A stretch of 64,000 bases of DNA from Methanoplanus limicola DSM 2279 (GTDB lineage Archaea > Halobacteriota > Methanomicrobia > Methanomicrobiales > Methanomicrobiaceae): NCBI RefSeq assembly GCF_000243255.1, contig NZ_CM001436.1:1700957-1764956 (forward strand), read 5' to 3'. This document shows positions 42,594-52,154 of the stretch, in pieces (position 1 is the first letter of the stretch; the number at the start of each line of letters is the position of its first letter). Below the pieces are notes generated by a model. The model ran no database searches and had not been told where the DNA came from. It worked only from the letters and a program-made list of their open reading frames with translations. The translations under genes and the position numbers were made by a program.

Positions 42594-42944
42594 TCAGAGG
42601 TGGGCCTTAACAAGGTCCAGGATTTCATCAAGCTCTTCACCTGTGAGGTTGAAGCGCTCCTTAGCATAGATTGCCCTTAATTCATCCCTTGACTGTGGCA
42701 TAACACCGACAATTCTGAATGCAATCTCCGGCTTCATCTTTTCAAATTCAAGAAGTTTCTCAACAAGTTCTCTTGAACTTTCTGCGCTTGTTTTTGAGAG
42801 ATGATTGGCATGCTCAATGCTTCTCCGAAGCTCATATGACATCTCTTTTCCAGCCTCAAGGCGCACTGCCTCAACCTTCAGTAATTCCTCACGTAATTCC
42901 TGAAGAGTAATTTTCTCCTCATTGATAATGCCTTTTACTTTCAT
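42594..42944 (-). CDS. rpoF: DNA-directed RNA polymerase subunit F (Rpb4)
   Basis: Archaeal homologue of eukaryotic Rpb4, which with RpoE (Rpb7) forms the stalk of RNA polymerase and contacts nascent RNA and TFE. The protein is short (116 residues), helical and highly charged, with the typical NEEKITLQELREELLKVE start and a C-terminal HRDC-like region ending EELDEILDLVKAHL. It sits 24 bases upstream of DUF655 and 24 downstream of rpl21e in the expected operon. Confidence 0.93.
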   Translation of the reverse strand: MKVKGIINEEKITLQELREELLKVEAVRLEAGKEMSYELRRSIEHANHLSKTSAESSRELVEKLLEFEKMKPEIAFRIVGVMPQSRDELRAIYAKERFNLTGEELDEILDLVKAHL

Positions 42945-42968
42945 GCCAATCCCTGTTATAAAAAAAGA

Positions 42969-43262
42969 TTATTGTTTCTGTGGTCTTAGGTGTTGTGGTC
43001 TTGAAATCACTGTCTTGAGTGAATTTCCATCCTTAACTTCCAGAACCCATGCGCGTCCCTGTCTGCCAGTTACTGTTCCGGTTCTTCCATGGAATCTCCT
43101 GTGGGGCATTCCGGTCTGTACACTTGGATCAATTACAATGTGTACCTTCTGTCCGTTCTCAAATTCCTGAATAAGTCTTGTTACAGGACCTAATCCACGC
43201 TGTCTTAGATCTTTTTTGAACTTATAGCGTGTCTTTTTTCTCTGACCATTATGATGTGCCAT
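42969..43262 (-). CDS. rpl21e: Large ribosomal subunit protein L21e
   Basis: Archaeal/eukaryotic-specific ribosomal protein of 97 residues. The basic N-terminus [15 protein letters not shown] and the core [19 protein letters not shown] are family hallmarks. It is the leading gene before rpoF on this strand, following pus10 by 32 bases. Confidence 0.97.
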   Translation of the reverse strand: MAHHNGQRKKTRYKFKKDLRQRGLGPVTRLIQEFENGQKVHIVIDPSVQTGMPHRRFHGRTGTVTGRQGRAWVLEVKDGNSLKTVISRPQHLRPQKQ

Positions 43263-43294
43263 TTTAATACTCCTAAATTTTAATTGTATAAGGT

Positions 43295-44542
43295 TTAGTC
43301 GAACTTCCTTGATTCAGGTACTACGCCTTCGACCATAATTACATCAAGGGCGGTAACTTTGGCATCAGCACCGAGATTTAATGATAAATTCGGCTCTGTT
43401 CTGCCTTCATCACCTGATATAAGTTCTTTGATGTAAAGTCCGGCATCTCCGAGAACCTCAATTCTGAATTTACCGTCCTCTACACCAAGGCACTCTATAT
43501 CTATGACCTTGCGTTTTCTCACTAAATCAGCCCTGCGGTGTGAAACCCTGTCCGGGGTGCGCTGGTCTATAGTCGCACCTTTTAGACAATTCAGAGCAGA
43601 TTTAACATCTTCCGATGAGAAATCGCCGTCTACTTCAACCAGAATACTGTATTTTTTATGAGCTTTTCCGGATTTAAGGGTTTCTACCTCATGCCGGTCG
43701 CTCACGTGATCAAACACAGCTTCCACACTTCCTTTGGCATAATCGCCTATGGCAGACTCCATATCTTCAAAAGAGATATCTCTGAGACGGGGTTTTACAA
43801 TTTCAATTACAAAAGGCCTTCCGGTTCCAATCATAAGGGCATCAATATCTTCCCTGCCGGAACCGTGTAATATTGCATCCTCTGCTTCAAAAAGTTCAAT
43901 AAGGGGTCTTCCGATCAGTTCTTCAACAGAATCCTGATACATCTTTCCTGTGAAACCACATCTCTCACAGCCACTGCCTCTGCATTCGCGGCAGTGCCAT
44001 CTTGTCTGTGGTATGCCCCTTATATTTTTACGATATCTACCATAGATATAAACCGGATTTACTTCCACTTCTACAGAATCTCCGGCAATATTACAGACTG
44101 CAACAACATCAGGTCTTTTGAAATTGACCTCACAGCCAAGCTGTGAAATAATTCTCTTGCCCGTTTCACGGTTGAATTCTGCCTTTACAGGTTCTGGTGA
44201 TTTTAAAGATAAATCGCTCCAGACCATCTCCTCGCTCTCAGAGATCATAGGAGGGATCTTACAACCCAAAAGAAGGGTTTTAAATTCCAGGCCCTCCAGA
44301 GATTCTTTTACTTTCTCTGCCCAGGAATCAACGGTATCAAAGAGATTTCCGCATATCCAGCAGGTTTCCTCTTCGGGGCGAAAGGGTATGTCCTCTTCAA
44401 TACAGGAATATATCCTTAATGCCCTTCCTCTTTCATCATTACCAAGCCCGTGTGTTCTCTTCCCGAAAAATCTTCCGAGGCAGTGATCACATATAGGCCC
44501 GTAATTAAGAATTTCCTTAATCTGCTCTGATAATTCCGACAT
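43295..44542 (-). CDS. pus10: tRNA pseudouridine synthase Pus10
   Basis: Makes pseudouridine 54 and 55 in the T-arm of archaeal tRNAs. An N-terminal zinc-finger/THUMP-like part contains [15 protein letters not shown] and CWICGNLFD, plus [13 protein letters not shown] in the middle. The catalytic aspartate lies in [16 protein letters not shown] (about residues 230-245). Length 415 is usual. Its ATG overlaps the trmY stop by one base, and TrmY methylates the same pseudouridine 54, so two consecutive modification steps are translationally coupled. Confidence 0.95.
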   Translation of the reverse strand: MSELSEQIKEILNYGPICDHCLGRFFGKRTHGLGNDERGRALRIYSCIEEDIPFRPEEETCWICGNLFDTVDSWAEKVKESLEGLEFKTLLLGCKIPPMISESEEMVWSDLSLKSPEPVKAEFNRETGKRIISQLGCEVNFKRPDVVAVCNIAGDSVEVEVNPVYIYGRYRKNIRGIPQTRWHCRECRGSGCERCGFTGKMYQDSVEELIGRPLIELFEAEDAILHGSGREDIDALMIGTGRPFVIEIVKPRLRDISFEDMESAIGDYAKGSVEAVFDHVSDRHEVETLKSGKAHKKYSILVEVDGDFSSEDVKSALNCLKGATIDQRTPDRVSHRRADLVRKRKVIDIECLGVEDGKFRIEVLGDAGLYIKELISGDEGRTEPNLSLNLGADAKVTALDVIMVEGVVPESRKFD

Positions 44543-45108
44543 TACTCTCTCCTGTCTGATTCGTTGAGAATCGTTATTATTGTGTGATCTGCATGGAGAA
44601 CTTTTGGTCCGGCTGAGATTTTGGGCAGATCTTTTATGAGTGACTCTTCATCCTCTGTAAAGTTCATGTGATCTGATAATATGTAATTATCAGGCATATC
44701 AGTAATATCTCTGATATCAGTCCCGTTTTCATCAAGAACCACAAACTCATATTCATCAAGAAGCTCTTTTAATCCGCCTTTCCTGACATATATTCCCTTT
44801 GTGGATTCGGTAAATTTATCTCCGCAGGGGATACTTAGTGCCTTTTTTATCAGCGAACCTGCGCTTCTCTCATCCGGATTTAAATATCTGACTTCTTCTC
44901 CGCTGATCATTATCGTCTTTGGGGGGTTTGGCTCTCCAAGAAGGAGAAGAAAACACTCAACATCTCTTCTAAACTCATGTGAGAGGAAAAAACATGAATT
45001 AACAGATCTGCAAAGCACATCAAGCCTTCCGGCACTGCCGGGTAGATCATTTAAAGAGAATTCTCCGGCAGTAGGAGCTTTATGCCCGATTATAAGAAAT
45101 CTTCTCAT
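44542..45108 (-). CDS. trmY: tRNA pseudouridine(54) N1-methyltransferase
   Basis: SPOUT-class methyltransferase that converts pseudouridine 54 to N1-methylpseudouridine, the archaeal replacement for ribothymidine. The start MRRFLIIGHKAPT at 45108 is the family start; an ATG at 45126 exists but would place the start inside srp54. LLLGEPNPPKTI and ILSDHMNFTEDEE mark the SAM knot. 188 residues. Coupled to pus10, whose product is its substrate. Confidence 0.93.
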   Translation of the reverse strand: MRRFLIIGHKAPTAGEFSLNDLPGSAGRLDVLCRSVNSCFFLSHEFRRDVECFLLLLGEPNPPKTIMISGEEVRYLNPDERSAGSLIKKALSIPCGDKFTESTKGIYVRKGGLKELLDEYEFVVLDENGTDIRDITDMPDNYILSDHMNFTEDEESLIKDLPKISAGPKVLHADHTIITILNESDRRE

Positions 45109-45112
45109 AATA

Positions 45113-46432
45113 TTACATTCCGCCAAATTTCTTCATCATGCGCTGCATGTTAAATTTTCCGCCGGCACCGCGAAATCCTTTGATCGCGCGCTGCATGGTT
45201 TTGTAGTATTTCAATAATTCCCGGACTTCTTCAGGGGTTGCACCGGCACCGAGAGATATTCTATGAACTCTTGAACCGCTTATGACAGAAGGATTTTCAA
45301 GTTCATCATTAGTCATAGAGTCCATAATTATCTTATAGCGCTCCATTTTGACACTGGTGGTATCAAAGACATCTTCAGGAATTTTTGCCCCTCCCATTGG
45401 GAGCATTGACATCACCTGTTTTAAAGGACCCATCTTCTTAAGGGATTCAAGTTGTTTGTACATGTCCCTCAGAGTGAATTTGCCCTTCATCATGGCATTG
45501 ACATCAAATTCCTCATCTGCCATGACCTCTTCTGCCTTTTCAATGAGTGATTTTAAGTCACCCATACCAAGAAGCCTTGAAATAAAGCTGTCAGGATCAA
45601 AGCGTTCAAGATCTTCAATAGTCTCTCCACTTCCGGTAAAGACAATTCCTGAGCCGGTCTCTGCAACGGCAGAAAGGGCACCACCTCCCTTTGCTGTTCC
45701 GTCCATCTTTGTGATGATAACGCCGTCTATGCTTATGGCTTCATGAAATCTTGCAGCCTGCTCTTTTGCCTGCTGTCCAAGCGCAGCATCTATTACAAGC
45801 CATCTGTGCGTGGCTTTTGTAAGATTATTGAGATCGATTATCTCACTGATGAGATCATCCTCGAGCGCGTGACGTCCCTGAGTATCAATAATCAGAACTT
45901 CTGTATTTTTTAATTCACGAATACCATTTTCAACAATTTTAACTGCGTCAGTAACACCCGGTTCACCATAGCAGGGGACATTAACTTTATTACAAAGATT
46001 TTTCAGCTGATCGTAAGCTCCGGGCCTGAAGACATCAGCACAGATAACTCCAACCCTCAGACCTTTTCTCTGGAAATATCTTGCAAGTTTTCCGGTTGTG
46101 GTTGTCTTACCGCTTCCCTGAAGACCCGCCATCAGAATTATCTGCGGACCAAGAGTCACTGTAACTTCATCGCCCATAAGGTTCACGAGTTCCTGATATA
46201 CAATTCTCAGGACGTGCTCACGTACACTCATTCCCTTAGGTGGTTCTTCCTCAAGTGAACGCTTCTTTATGGCCTTTGAAAGATTCATTACAAGTTTGAC
46301 GTTTACATCCGCCTGCAACAGCACTCTCTGGAGATCTTTTACAAGTTCTTCCACTGCGGCCCTGTCAATAACTGTCTTTCCGGCAAGCTTCTTTACTGCA
46401 TCTTTCAGACCTGTACCCAGACGATCAAGCAT
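45113..46432 (-). CDS. srp54: Signal recognition particle 54 kDa protein
   Basis: GTPase that binds signal peptides and 7S RNA. NG domain with [18 protein letters not shown] (about 101-118), DTQGRHALE and [15 protein letters not shown]-terminal M domain with a methionine-rich groove ([17 protein letters not shown]). 439 residues. Note DTQGR where DTAGR is usual in the G3 motif. The receptor gene ftsY lies 6 bases upstream on the same strand, so the targeting pathway is co-expressed. Confidence 0.97.
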   Translation of the reverse strand: MLDRLGTGLKDAVKKLAGKTVIDRAAVEELVKDLQRVLLQADVNVKLVMNLSKAIKKRSLEEEPPKGMSVREHVLRIVYQELVNLMGDEVTVTLGPQIILMAGLQGSGKTTTTGKLARYFQRKGLRVGVICADVFRPGAYDQLKNLCNKVNVPCYGEPGVTDAVKIVENGIRELKNTEVLIIDTQGRHALEDDLISEIIDLNNLTKATHRWLVIDAALGQQAKEQAARFHEAISIDGVIITKMDGTAKGGGALSAVAETGSGIVFTGSGETIEDLERFDPDSFISRLLGMGDLKSLIEKAEEVMADEEFDVNAMMKGKFTLRDMYKQLESLKKMGPLKQVMSMLPMGGAKIPEDVFDTTSVKMERYKIIMDSMTNDELENPSVISGSRVHRISLGAGATPEEVRELLKYYKTMQRAIKGFRGAGGKFNMQRMMKKFGGM

Positions 46433-46438
46433 TGTTAT

Positions 46439-47590
46439 TTATTCCCCTAAAAGATCATTTACTACTTTTTCCGGCTCAAAAGGAGTTATATCACTATAAG
46501 ACTGCCCGGTTCCAAGAAACATTACAGGCTTTCCTATAGTGTGCGCAATTGAGATTGCAGCGCCCCCTTTTACATCCATATCGGCTTTTGTCAAAACTAC
46601 AACATCTGTGCCTACGGAATTATTGAATTCCTCTGCTCTGATAACAGCATCATTCCCGGCTACTGCTTCATCTACATATGAAATGATATCCGGAGATATA
46701 ACTCTTTTAATCTTATCGAGCTGCTTCATCAGATTTGTTTTGTTGTGAAATCGTCCTGCCGTATCGCCAAGTACAACATCAATGTCATGTGCCTTTGCAT
46801 ATGACACTGCATCAAAGAGGACAGCAGAAGGATCTGCACCTTCCTGGTGGTTAATTACCTTAACACCGACTCTCTCAGCATGAGTCTTCATCTGCTCATT
46901 GGCACCTGCCCTGAATGTATCCCCTGAGCCGATTACAACCGAATATCCGTTATTTTTCAGGTAATAGGCAACCTTCGCAATAGAAGTTGTTTTTCCTGCT
47001 CCGTTAACTCCTGTAAAAAGAATTTTTACCGGTTTTTCATGCGAATCAATATAATCCTTCAGTGAAAATCCTTCACCAAGAACATCCAGAAGAGCATTTT
47101 TCAGGGCTTCAAGAACAAAATCCTCTGCAGAGGTTTTTATCTTTCTCTTCTGGCCGACAAGATTCCTGCGCATACTTTCGATAATTGCCTCTGTTGCATC
47201 ATATGCAACATCGTTTTCCAGAAGAATAAGTTCAAGTTCTTCCAGAGGTTCCTGTATATCCTTTTCGGACAGAAGAATTTCTCTTTCAGTGATTAAAACC
47301 TTAAACTTCTGGGCAAAACCGGTTTTTACAGGACGCTGCTTTTCAGCAGAGATATTCTTTGGTTCAGATACCGGCGAGGGCGAACGATCATTATCTAAAA
47401 CCGTAATATTCTGAGAATCTGGCTTAAATTCATTTTTATCGCCAGAAGTAGGAGTTGTTTTTTCCGGCTGAGAAACAGATTTCTCTTCATCTGCCGGTTT
47501 ATTTACATCCTCTCTCTCAATTACCTCATCTATATTTGAACCAAACTTTCTGGTAACGCCTTTGAGCTTTTCCTTAAGCGATTTAAACAT
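46439..47590 (-). CDS. ftsY: Signal recognition particle receptor FtsY
   Basis: Membrane-docking GTPase partner of Srp54. A hydrophilic N-terminal region (residues 1-85, Lys/Glu/Pro-rich) replaces the bacterial A domain, then the NG domain with GVNGAGKTTSIAKVAYYL (about 191), LGDTAGRFHNK and LTKADMDVKGGAA. 383 residues. Lies between srp54 and the prefoldin gene in the typical archaeal order. Confidence 0.97.
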   Translation of the reverse strand: MFKSLKEKLKGVTRKFGSNIDEVIEREDVNKPADEEKSVSQPEKTTPTSGDKNEFKPDSQNITVLDNDRSPSPVSEPKNISAEKQRPVKTGFAQKFKVLITEREILLSEKDIQEPLEELELILLENDVAYDATEAIIESMRRNLVGQKRKIKTSAEDFVLEALKNALLDVLGEGFSLKDYIDSHEKPVKILFTGVNGAGKTTSIAKVAYYLKNNGYSVVIGSGDTFRAGANEQMKTHAERVGVKVINHQEGADPSAVLFDAVSYAKAHDIDVVLGDTAGRFHNKTNLMKQLDKIKRVISPDIISYVDEAVAGNDAVIRAEEFNNSVGTDVVVLTKADMDVKGGAAISIAHTIGKPVMFLGTGQSYSDITPFEPEKVVNDLLGE

Positions 47591-47596
47591 GGATGA

Positions 47597-48043
47597 TCAG
47601 GATTCTGCGTTTTCAGACTGAAGCTGTTTATATGATGCTTCTATCTTTTTGGCAATATCGCCGGCCTGCTTGTTGAGCTGCCCGATTGTTGCAGAGATCT
47701 TCTGTTCCAGAACTTCAAGTTCCTTAACACGATCTTTGAGATATGCGCCGGAGTCCTGACAATTTTTCTCTACAAAAACATCCGATCCAATGTTTAAGAG
47801 TACCTTTTCGGGTTCTTCAATTTTCACTCTGACTGAAGCCCCTCCACCAATCTGGAGAAGAATTGTATTGTCAGGAGACTCTGAAAATGAATTCAGGGTC
47901 TCAATTGCGGAAATTGATTCAAGCCTGCGTGATTCAAGAATCTGTAGCTGTGAAGAATATGCTTCAGCCTCTTTGCTGATTTCATTCAGGTACTGCTGCA
48001 GCATCTGTACTTCACGAGGGTCAACATCTCCCAATTTACTCAC
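47597..48043 (-). CDS. pfdA: Prefoldin subunit alpha
   Basis: Subunit of the hexameric jellyfish-shaped chaperone that passes unfolded proteins to the thermosome. Long N- and C-terminal coiled-coil helices (about 10-50 and 95-145) flank a beta-hairpin region (ILLQIGGGASVRVKI, VLLNIGSDVFVEK). It starts with GTG at 48043, which lies inside the last codons of the L18a gene (8-base overlap). 148 residues, typical. Confidence 0.95.
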   Translation of the reverse strand: MSKLGDVDPREVQMLQQYLNEISKEAEAYSSQLQILESRRLESISAIETLNSFSESPDNTILLQIGGGASVRVKIEEPEKVLLNIGSDVFVEKNCQDSGAYLKDRVKELEVLEQKISATIGQLNKQAGDIAKKIEASYKQLQSENAES

Positions 48044-48227
48044 CGTTAATCAGTCTGATGCCATTAATTTTAATATAACTTCTCTTTAAGCGGTGTTTGC
48101 TGCCGATAATCGTGTAAATCTTTTCTGTAGCCAGGGACTCATTATAAGCTGAGATCTCCTTTGTAAAAGGCTGCCAGTCGTTACCGTTTTTATAGGTGCC
48201 ATTTACCTCAAAGTTCTGTATTTCCAT
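48036..48227 (-). CDS. rpl18a: Large ribosomal subunit protein L18a (LX)
   Basis: Short archaeal ribosomal protein LX, homologous to eukaryotic eL20. Its 63 residues include FTKEISAYNESLATEKIYTIIGS and the KRSYIKINGI end that I recognise for the family. Lies between aIF6 and pfdA as in most euryarchaea, overlapping pfdA by 8 bases. Confidence 0.92.
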   Translation of the reverse strand: MEIQNFEVNGTYKNGNDWQPFTKEISAYNESLATEKIYTIIGSKHRLKRSYIKINGIRLINGE

Positions 48228-48243
48228 TTGTTTTCAACTCCTT

Positions 48244-48900
48244 TTAATAACCGAAAACTTCATCAATTCTGCTAAGCTCAAATCCACTTGTAGATGATCC
48301 AACAAGAAAACCTGTAGTGTTGGCAATAAGGCCTGTGCCTATGAGCCCATTACCCATATTTACAGTTCCTGTTCCAACAGGAAGATCCGTTATCTCTTCA
48401 ATATCCCGGATTTCATGTTTTGTGAGACCTGGATTTAATAGCAGACCCTTATTGGTTGCAACCCCGGCCATTCCAACAGTAGGAATGTTTCCTATTGTTG
48501 ACATTAATACGGGCACGTCAAGAAAGGCTGAAATCTTCTCTGCCACTCTGTCAGTAATTCCCGGATGCACAATGGCCAGTTCATCATTTGCAAGTATTAC
48601 ATTCCCCGCAGCATTCATAGAAGCACCAAGGAACATGACATCTCCATGCCCCTTAAGAACTGCTACTTCACTGGAAGTTGCAAGGCTGCTTACGATGAAT
48701 CCATTGCTGTTTCCTGCAAGTAGTGAGCCTATGATCGAACTTCCCTGAATTGTGGTGTTTATAACTTCAACACCAAGTCTTTTTTCTACTACACTAATAT
48801 ACTCTTCCGGGGCATCCAGCGGAACAACTGCCAGATCCTCAAATACACGAGTATATACTCCGATATTTTCATCGCCTGCGAAGTCGATCGTCTCAATCAT
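48244..48900 (-). CDS. eif6: Translation initiation factor aIF6
   Basis: Anti-association factor that binds the large ribosomal subunit and keeps it apart from the small one. Five-fold pseudo-symmetric repeats are evident: NIGVYTRVFEDLAVVP, NSNGFIVSS, NDELAIVHPG, NKGLLLNPGLT and NTTGFLVG. The ATG at 48900 gives the family-typical start; a GTG at 48906 overlapping the L31e stop is also possible and adds two residues. About 218 residues. Confidence 0.96.
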   Translation of the reverse strand: MIETIDFAGDENIGVYTRVFEDLAVVPLDAPEEYISVVEKRLGVEVINTTIQGSSIIGSLLAGNSNGFIVSSLATSSEVAVLKGHGDVMFLGASMNAAGNVILANDELAIVHPGITDRVAEKISAFLDVPVLMSTIGNIPTVGMAGVATNKGLLLNPGLTKHEIRDIEEITDLPVGTGTVNMGNGLIGTGLIANTTGFLVGSSTSGFELSRIDEVFGY

Positions 48901-48902
48901 AT

Positions 48903-49166
48903 TCACTCTTCGGCAAGTTCAGCCTGAACCTGACCGTCCTCAAATTTCATTGCACGAACACGAATTTTCCTTGGAGGTTTTTCGCATCCGCGTTCCCAGA
49001 TTTTTTCATTAATGCTGGAATCGATTTTAATGTCTTCACTTTTCATGTGCTTTGTAAGGTATGCGCGTATTACCTTCATTGCTCTTGGACTGCGCTTCCA
49101 GCGTGGTGCCCTTTTCACCTCACGAAGAGGTATGATATAAATCTGTTCTTTAAGAATATCTGCCAT
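48903..49166 (-). CDS. rpl31e: Large ribosomal subunit protein L31e
   Basis: Archaeal/eukaryotic L31e near the polypeptide exit. [20 protein letters not shown] (residues 6-25) and the later YLTKHMK and INEKIWERG are diagnostic. The ATG at 49166 is preceded by GGTG 8-11 bases upstream, in the last codons of L39e; a GTG at 49175 would add MNN. About 87 residues. Confidence 0.95.
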   Translation of the reverse strand: MADILKEQIYIIPLREVKRAPRWKRSPRAMKVIRAYLTKHMKSEDIKIDSSINEKIWERGCEKPPRKIRVRAMKFEDGQVQAELAEE

Positions 49167-49171
49167 ATTAT

Positions 49172-49324
49172 TCACACCCTAAGTGTGCTGCGTCTCCAGC
49201 TGCGCCTTTTTGGGTGTGTAGCCACATTGCGCTTTGTTTTAATCATAACCCATGCAGGCACACGGCGATTCTGTTCGCATGCTTTTGCCAATCTTATTTT
49301 TCTGGCCTTTGTAACTTTACTCAT
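49172..49324 (-). CDS. rpl39e: Large ribosomal subunit protein L39e
   Basis: A 50-residue, very basic protein read on the minus strand from ATG 49324 to TGA 49172. It begins [20 protein letters not shown] and contains [15 protein letters not shown] and HPKRRSWRR, the standard L39e sequence lining the ribosome exit tunnel. It is coded directly upstream of L31e in the canonical L39e-L31e-aIF6 order, with ends 6 bases apart. Confidence 0.95.
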   Translation of the reverse strand: MSKVTKARKIRLAKACEQNRRVPAWVMIKTKRNVATHPKRRSWRRSTLRV

Positions 49325-49331
49325 TTATCTT

Positions 49332-49931
49332 TCACCACTTTTTTTCTGATTTCATTCCGGTGACAAGGGACTGCTCGTGGTGGTCTGGAAATATTTTGTC
49401 TGGATTATGACCTTTTGCAGTGAATGCTGACCTGATTTCATTTTCATAGTCTCCATTCATAATCTGACCTGTTTCACCATATGCTACGGTGAAATAACGT
49501 TCTGTCAGATAATTGACTTCACGTCTTGTAAAACCAAGCAGAGGTCGCACGAGGGCGCTTTTGTACTTAGATTCAATCCTCTGGATTTCTGAGTATTTAA
49601 GCATAGGTACACGATCATTCAGGCGTGTACCATCCCCTATAACATCATATTCATCTGTAAGTGAATAGACGGCTTTCCTGTGCACAAGGTTGATGGCATC
49701 ATTCGGATATCCATCCTTTACCATCATCTCCACGACAATATCGAGCAATCCTTCTTCAAATACTCTCTTTCTGAGTGGCAGGCCAAGAACATTTGCCGCT
49801 GCTTTCACACCGGATATGTCATAATTTTCATCAAAGACAAAAGTGTTTAGCTCGGCTTCATAATCTCTTGACAGCATTAATGCCGCAAGTGAACTGTCCT
49901 TGCCCCCACTAAAGAGTATTCCGGCTTTCAT
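49332..49931 (-). CDS. PP-loop ATP pyrophosphatase family protein
   Basis: N-type ATP pyrophosphatase with the adenylation loop FSGGKDSSLAA at residues 7-17. Such enzymes activate a carbonyl or tRNA base by adenylation. It belongs to the archaeal branch conserved between PDCD5 and L39e genes and annotated as asparagine synthase-like or DUF7411. YDVIGDGTRLNDRVPM and VRPLLGFTRREV are characteristic. 199 residues. Its ATG overlaps the PDCD5 stop by one base. A tRNA-modifying role is inferred from context. Confidence 0.85.
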   Translation of the reverse strand: MKAGILFSGGKDSSLAALMLSRDYEAELNTFVFDENYDISGVKAAANVLGLPLRKRVFEEGLLDIVVEMMVKDGYPNDAINLVHRKAVYSLTDEYDVIGDGTRLNDRVPMLKYSEIQRIESKYKSALVRPLLGFTRREVNYLTERYFTVAYGETGQIMNGDYENEIRSAFTAKGHNPDKIFPDHHEQSLVTGMKSEKKW

Positions 49932-50269
49932 TATCTTCTTGTGATGTTGAAATCTTTTTTCTGTGGAACAAGCTGACTTAAGAGCTGTTTTAACTGTGCA
50001 TCAGAAATTCTTGACTGAATTCTTCCACTTTGAGCAAGCATTACCAGCTGCTGCTCAACAGCTCTTGCAAATTCCGGTTTTGTCATTTTGATGGTATTTA
50101 AACGTTCACGAGCTTCAGGCTCGAGGATCTGTGTCAGAATGGTCCGGATTTGAGCTTCAGCTTCTTTTCTCCTTTCCATCTCAGCTTCAGCAGCGCCTGG
50201 TTCCATCTGCTGACGCCTCATCTCTTCCATTCTTCTCCTTCTAAGTTCTGCAAGTTCGTCGTCACCCAT
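49931..50269 (-). CDS. PDCD5-family DNA-binding protein
   Basis: Small helical protein related to human PDCD5 (TFAR19). The N-terminal helix is RRRRMEEMRRQQM-like, then a three-helix core around LTQILEPEARERLNTIKMTKP, ending QLLSQLVPQKKDFNITRR. 112 residues, typical for archaea. Cellular role is unclear; linked to ribosome-associated genes in all archaea, here just after rps19e. Confidence 0.93.
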   Translation of the reverse strand: MGDDELAELRRRRMEEMRRQQMEPGAAEAEMERRKEAEAQIRTILTQILEPEARERLNTIKMTKPEFARAVEQQLVMLAQSGRIQSRISDAQLKQLLSQLVPQKKDFNITRR

Positions 50270-50282
50270 CTTCTACTCCTCC

Positions 50283-50732
50283 TTAGTACTTTGCCATTGC
50301 CGGTACTGATTCAGTTACTGACGCCATTGCATCATTTGCAACTTTGTCCATAAATGATCTCCCGGCAGGGGATACTTTTCTTCCTTCCGGAGTGTTTATG
50401 ATAAATCCTGCTGCTTCAAGCTGCTGGAGTATCTTTCTGATAACAGAGCCTGAGCCCTTCCTGAAACTGGAAGGTTTTGATCCACGGTTCTGTTTACCTC
50501 CGTAAACTGACCTGAGTCTCTGTACTCCTACAGGCCCGTCCATATAAATGCGGCGCATAACTGATGCTGCACGAATATACCACCAATCTGAATCTTTTGG
50601 AGGCATTTCCTTGTGTACTCCTGTCTTCGCAAATTTTGCCCATTCCGGAGCCTCAATCGAATCGAGCGCTTTAAGCTCGCCAGCCACCTTTTCGATTAAG
50701 ACATCCGGTGGAATATCATATACTGTTGTCAT
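50283..50732 (-). CDS. rps19e: Small ribosomal subunit protein S19e
   Basis: Archaeal/eukaryotic S19e of 149 residues. Hallmarks are WAKFAKTGVHKEMPPKDSDWWYIRAASVMRRIY (seen in parts at about 40-72), the RLRSVYGGKQNRGSKPS segment and the C-terminal LQQLEAAGFI. First gene of the pdcd5 cluster on this strand, followed by an upstream AT-rich gap of 155 bases in which I see no further gene. Confidence 0.97.
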   Translation of the reverse strand: MTTVYDIPPDVLIEKVAGELKALDSIEAPEWAKFAKTGVHKEMPPKDSDWWYIRAASVMRRIYMDGPVGVQRLRSVYGGKQNRGSKPSSFRKGSGSVIRKILQQLEAAGFIINTPEGRKVSPAGRSFMDKVANDAMASVTESVPAMAKY

Positions 50733-50887
50733 TTTCTAACCACTCTTGAATGCTAAAATTAGCAGTCTCTATATATTGGTCAGATATGTTATTATATATT
50801 TCTGGATCACTGCGCTGCAATGAACAGAAAAATACACATATCCTTAAAAAAAGCTATCTGTAATTATCAAAAAAATAATTTACGGAA

Positions 50888-51130
50888 TTATTTTTTCCTT
50901 TTCTGAAGAACCATAGTTCTACCTCTTGTCTGAACAAGTGTAGATCCTGTTTTGTCAGCAATATCTTCAGGGTTTACATCCGTGCTTCTCAGCCATTTGA
51001 TCTTTATCGTTCCGGAATCCTTGATCTGTCTTTTTATTTCCTCTACTGTACTTTCACCAATTCCGTTTTTTCCAATCCAGACTGTTGCTTTTAGTTCATT
51101 TAACTCTTTGTTCAGTTCTCTTCTGCTCAT
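50888..51130 (-). CDS. YhbY-type CRM-domain RNA-binding protein
   Basis: An 80-residue stand-alone CRM domain, a KH-related fold that binds rRNA precursors in bacteria and group II introns in plants. The GxxG loop is KNGIGES at residues 19-25, followed by IKIKWLR. The ATG overlaps the RNase P protein 4 stop codon by 4 bases (ATGA), so it is coupled to an RNA-processing gene, which supports a role in RNA maturation. Confidence 0.92.
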   Translation of the reverse strand: MSRRELNKELNELKATVWIGKNGIGESTVEEIKRQIKDSGTIKIKWLRSTDVNPEDIADKTGSTLVQTRGRTMVLQKRKK

Positions 51131-51450
51131 TTCCGATCTCCATTATTTATAGGTATTCTCCGGATGTATCCACACTGACTGCATCTGTATATCACTTTTC
51201 CCCTGTGAATTCTGACTGACATATTTTCACCCGGAACTGCATAGGAGTGGCAGTTCCTGCAGAACTTTCGCTTATATTCTGTAGGTATCCTGACCCTCTG
51301 ACGCATTGCAATTCTTCTGGCAATATCTACATACCTGTTGCTCAGTTCAGGATTGTTGCTAAATTCTCTTCCGGCATTTTTGAATAGAATATCAATTCTT
51401 TCCATTGCAATTTTTTTAAATGCCGTTTTACTGGATTTTTTTGCAGCCAT
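51127..51450 (-). CDS. rnp4: Ribonuclease P protein component 4 (Rpp21/Rpr2)
   Basis: Zinc-ribbon protein subunit of archaeal RNase P, which trims tRNA 5' leaders; pairs with Rpp29. Zinc ligands are CRNCHSY and, 30 residues on, CSQCGYI. The helical N-terminus [16 protein letters not shown] is typical. 107 residues. Operon with the YhbY-type gene. Confidence 0.93.
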   Translation of the reverse strand: MAAKKSSKTAFKKIAMERIDILFKNAGREFSNNPELSNRYVDIARRIAMRQRVRIPTEYKRKFCRNCHSYAVPGENMSVRIHRGKVIYRCSQCGYIRRIPINNGDRK

Positions 51451-51512
51451 ATTTTACAATTAAGAACAATATATTTATTTTTAAAAGGAATTTAACCCTG
51501 TTTATCCAATAA

Positions 51513-52121
51513 TTATTCCTTTATTATTACTCTTCTCTTACTTATTGAAATTTTGTCTTCACAGAAGAGTTTCACTGCTTCAGGAAGTGCCTCATGTTCT
51601 TCTTTCAATATTCTCTCTGCAAGTAAGTTCTCGTCATCATCATCAAAAACAGGAACGGAGTGCTGAAGTATAATTGCTCCGGAATCCATCCCCTCATCAA
51701 CAAAATGGACAGTACATCCGGAAATTCTGACTCCATATTCAATTGCCTGTTTCTGCGCGTTAAGCCCTTTGAAGGAAGGTAAAAGGGCCGGGTGGATATT
51801 TATCATTCTGCCGGGAAAACATCCCGCAGTCCTTTGGTCCAATAAGCGCATATAACCAGCAAGTACATAGAGATCAGCATTGACCTCCTCCATTACCCTA
51901 AGAAGTTCCGCATCGTAATCGGCCCTTGAATCAAAAGATTTGAAATCAATGGCAAAAACAGGTACATTGTTTTTACATGCCCTTTCAACTGCATATGCAT
52001 CCGGTCTGTCTGTAATCAGTGCAATAATTTCTGCGTCTATTGTGCCATCGTTTACCTTATCAATGACAGCCTGGAAATTAGAACCTCTTCCGGAAGCGAG
52101 AAAGGCTATCTTTTTCATCAT
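51513..52121 (-). CDS. purN: Phosphoribosylglycinamide formyltransferase
   Basis: Folate-dependent GAR transformylase, the third step of purine synthesis. LASGRGSNFQAVID at residues 8-21, LAGYMRLL, INIHPALLPSFKG with the catalytic Asn-His, and GCTVHFVDEGMDSG with the catalytic Asp are all intact. 202 residues is the normal size. It stands alone, with an A-rich stretch upstream. Confidence 0.95.
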   Translation of the reverse strand: MMKKIAFLASGRGSNFQAVIDKVNDGTIDAEIIALITDRPDAYAVERACKNNVPVFAIDFKSFDSRADYDAELLRVMEEVNADLYVLAGYMRLLDQRTAGCFPGRMINIHPALLPSFKGLNAQKQAIEYGVRISGCTVHFVDEGMDSGAIILQHSVPVFDDDDENLLAERILKEEHEALPEAVKLFCEDKISISKRRVIIKE

Positions 52122-52154
52122 AATATATTGGCTTTTAAAATGATATTTTTATTC

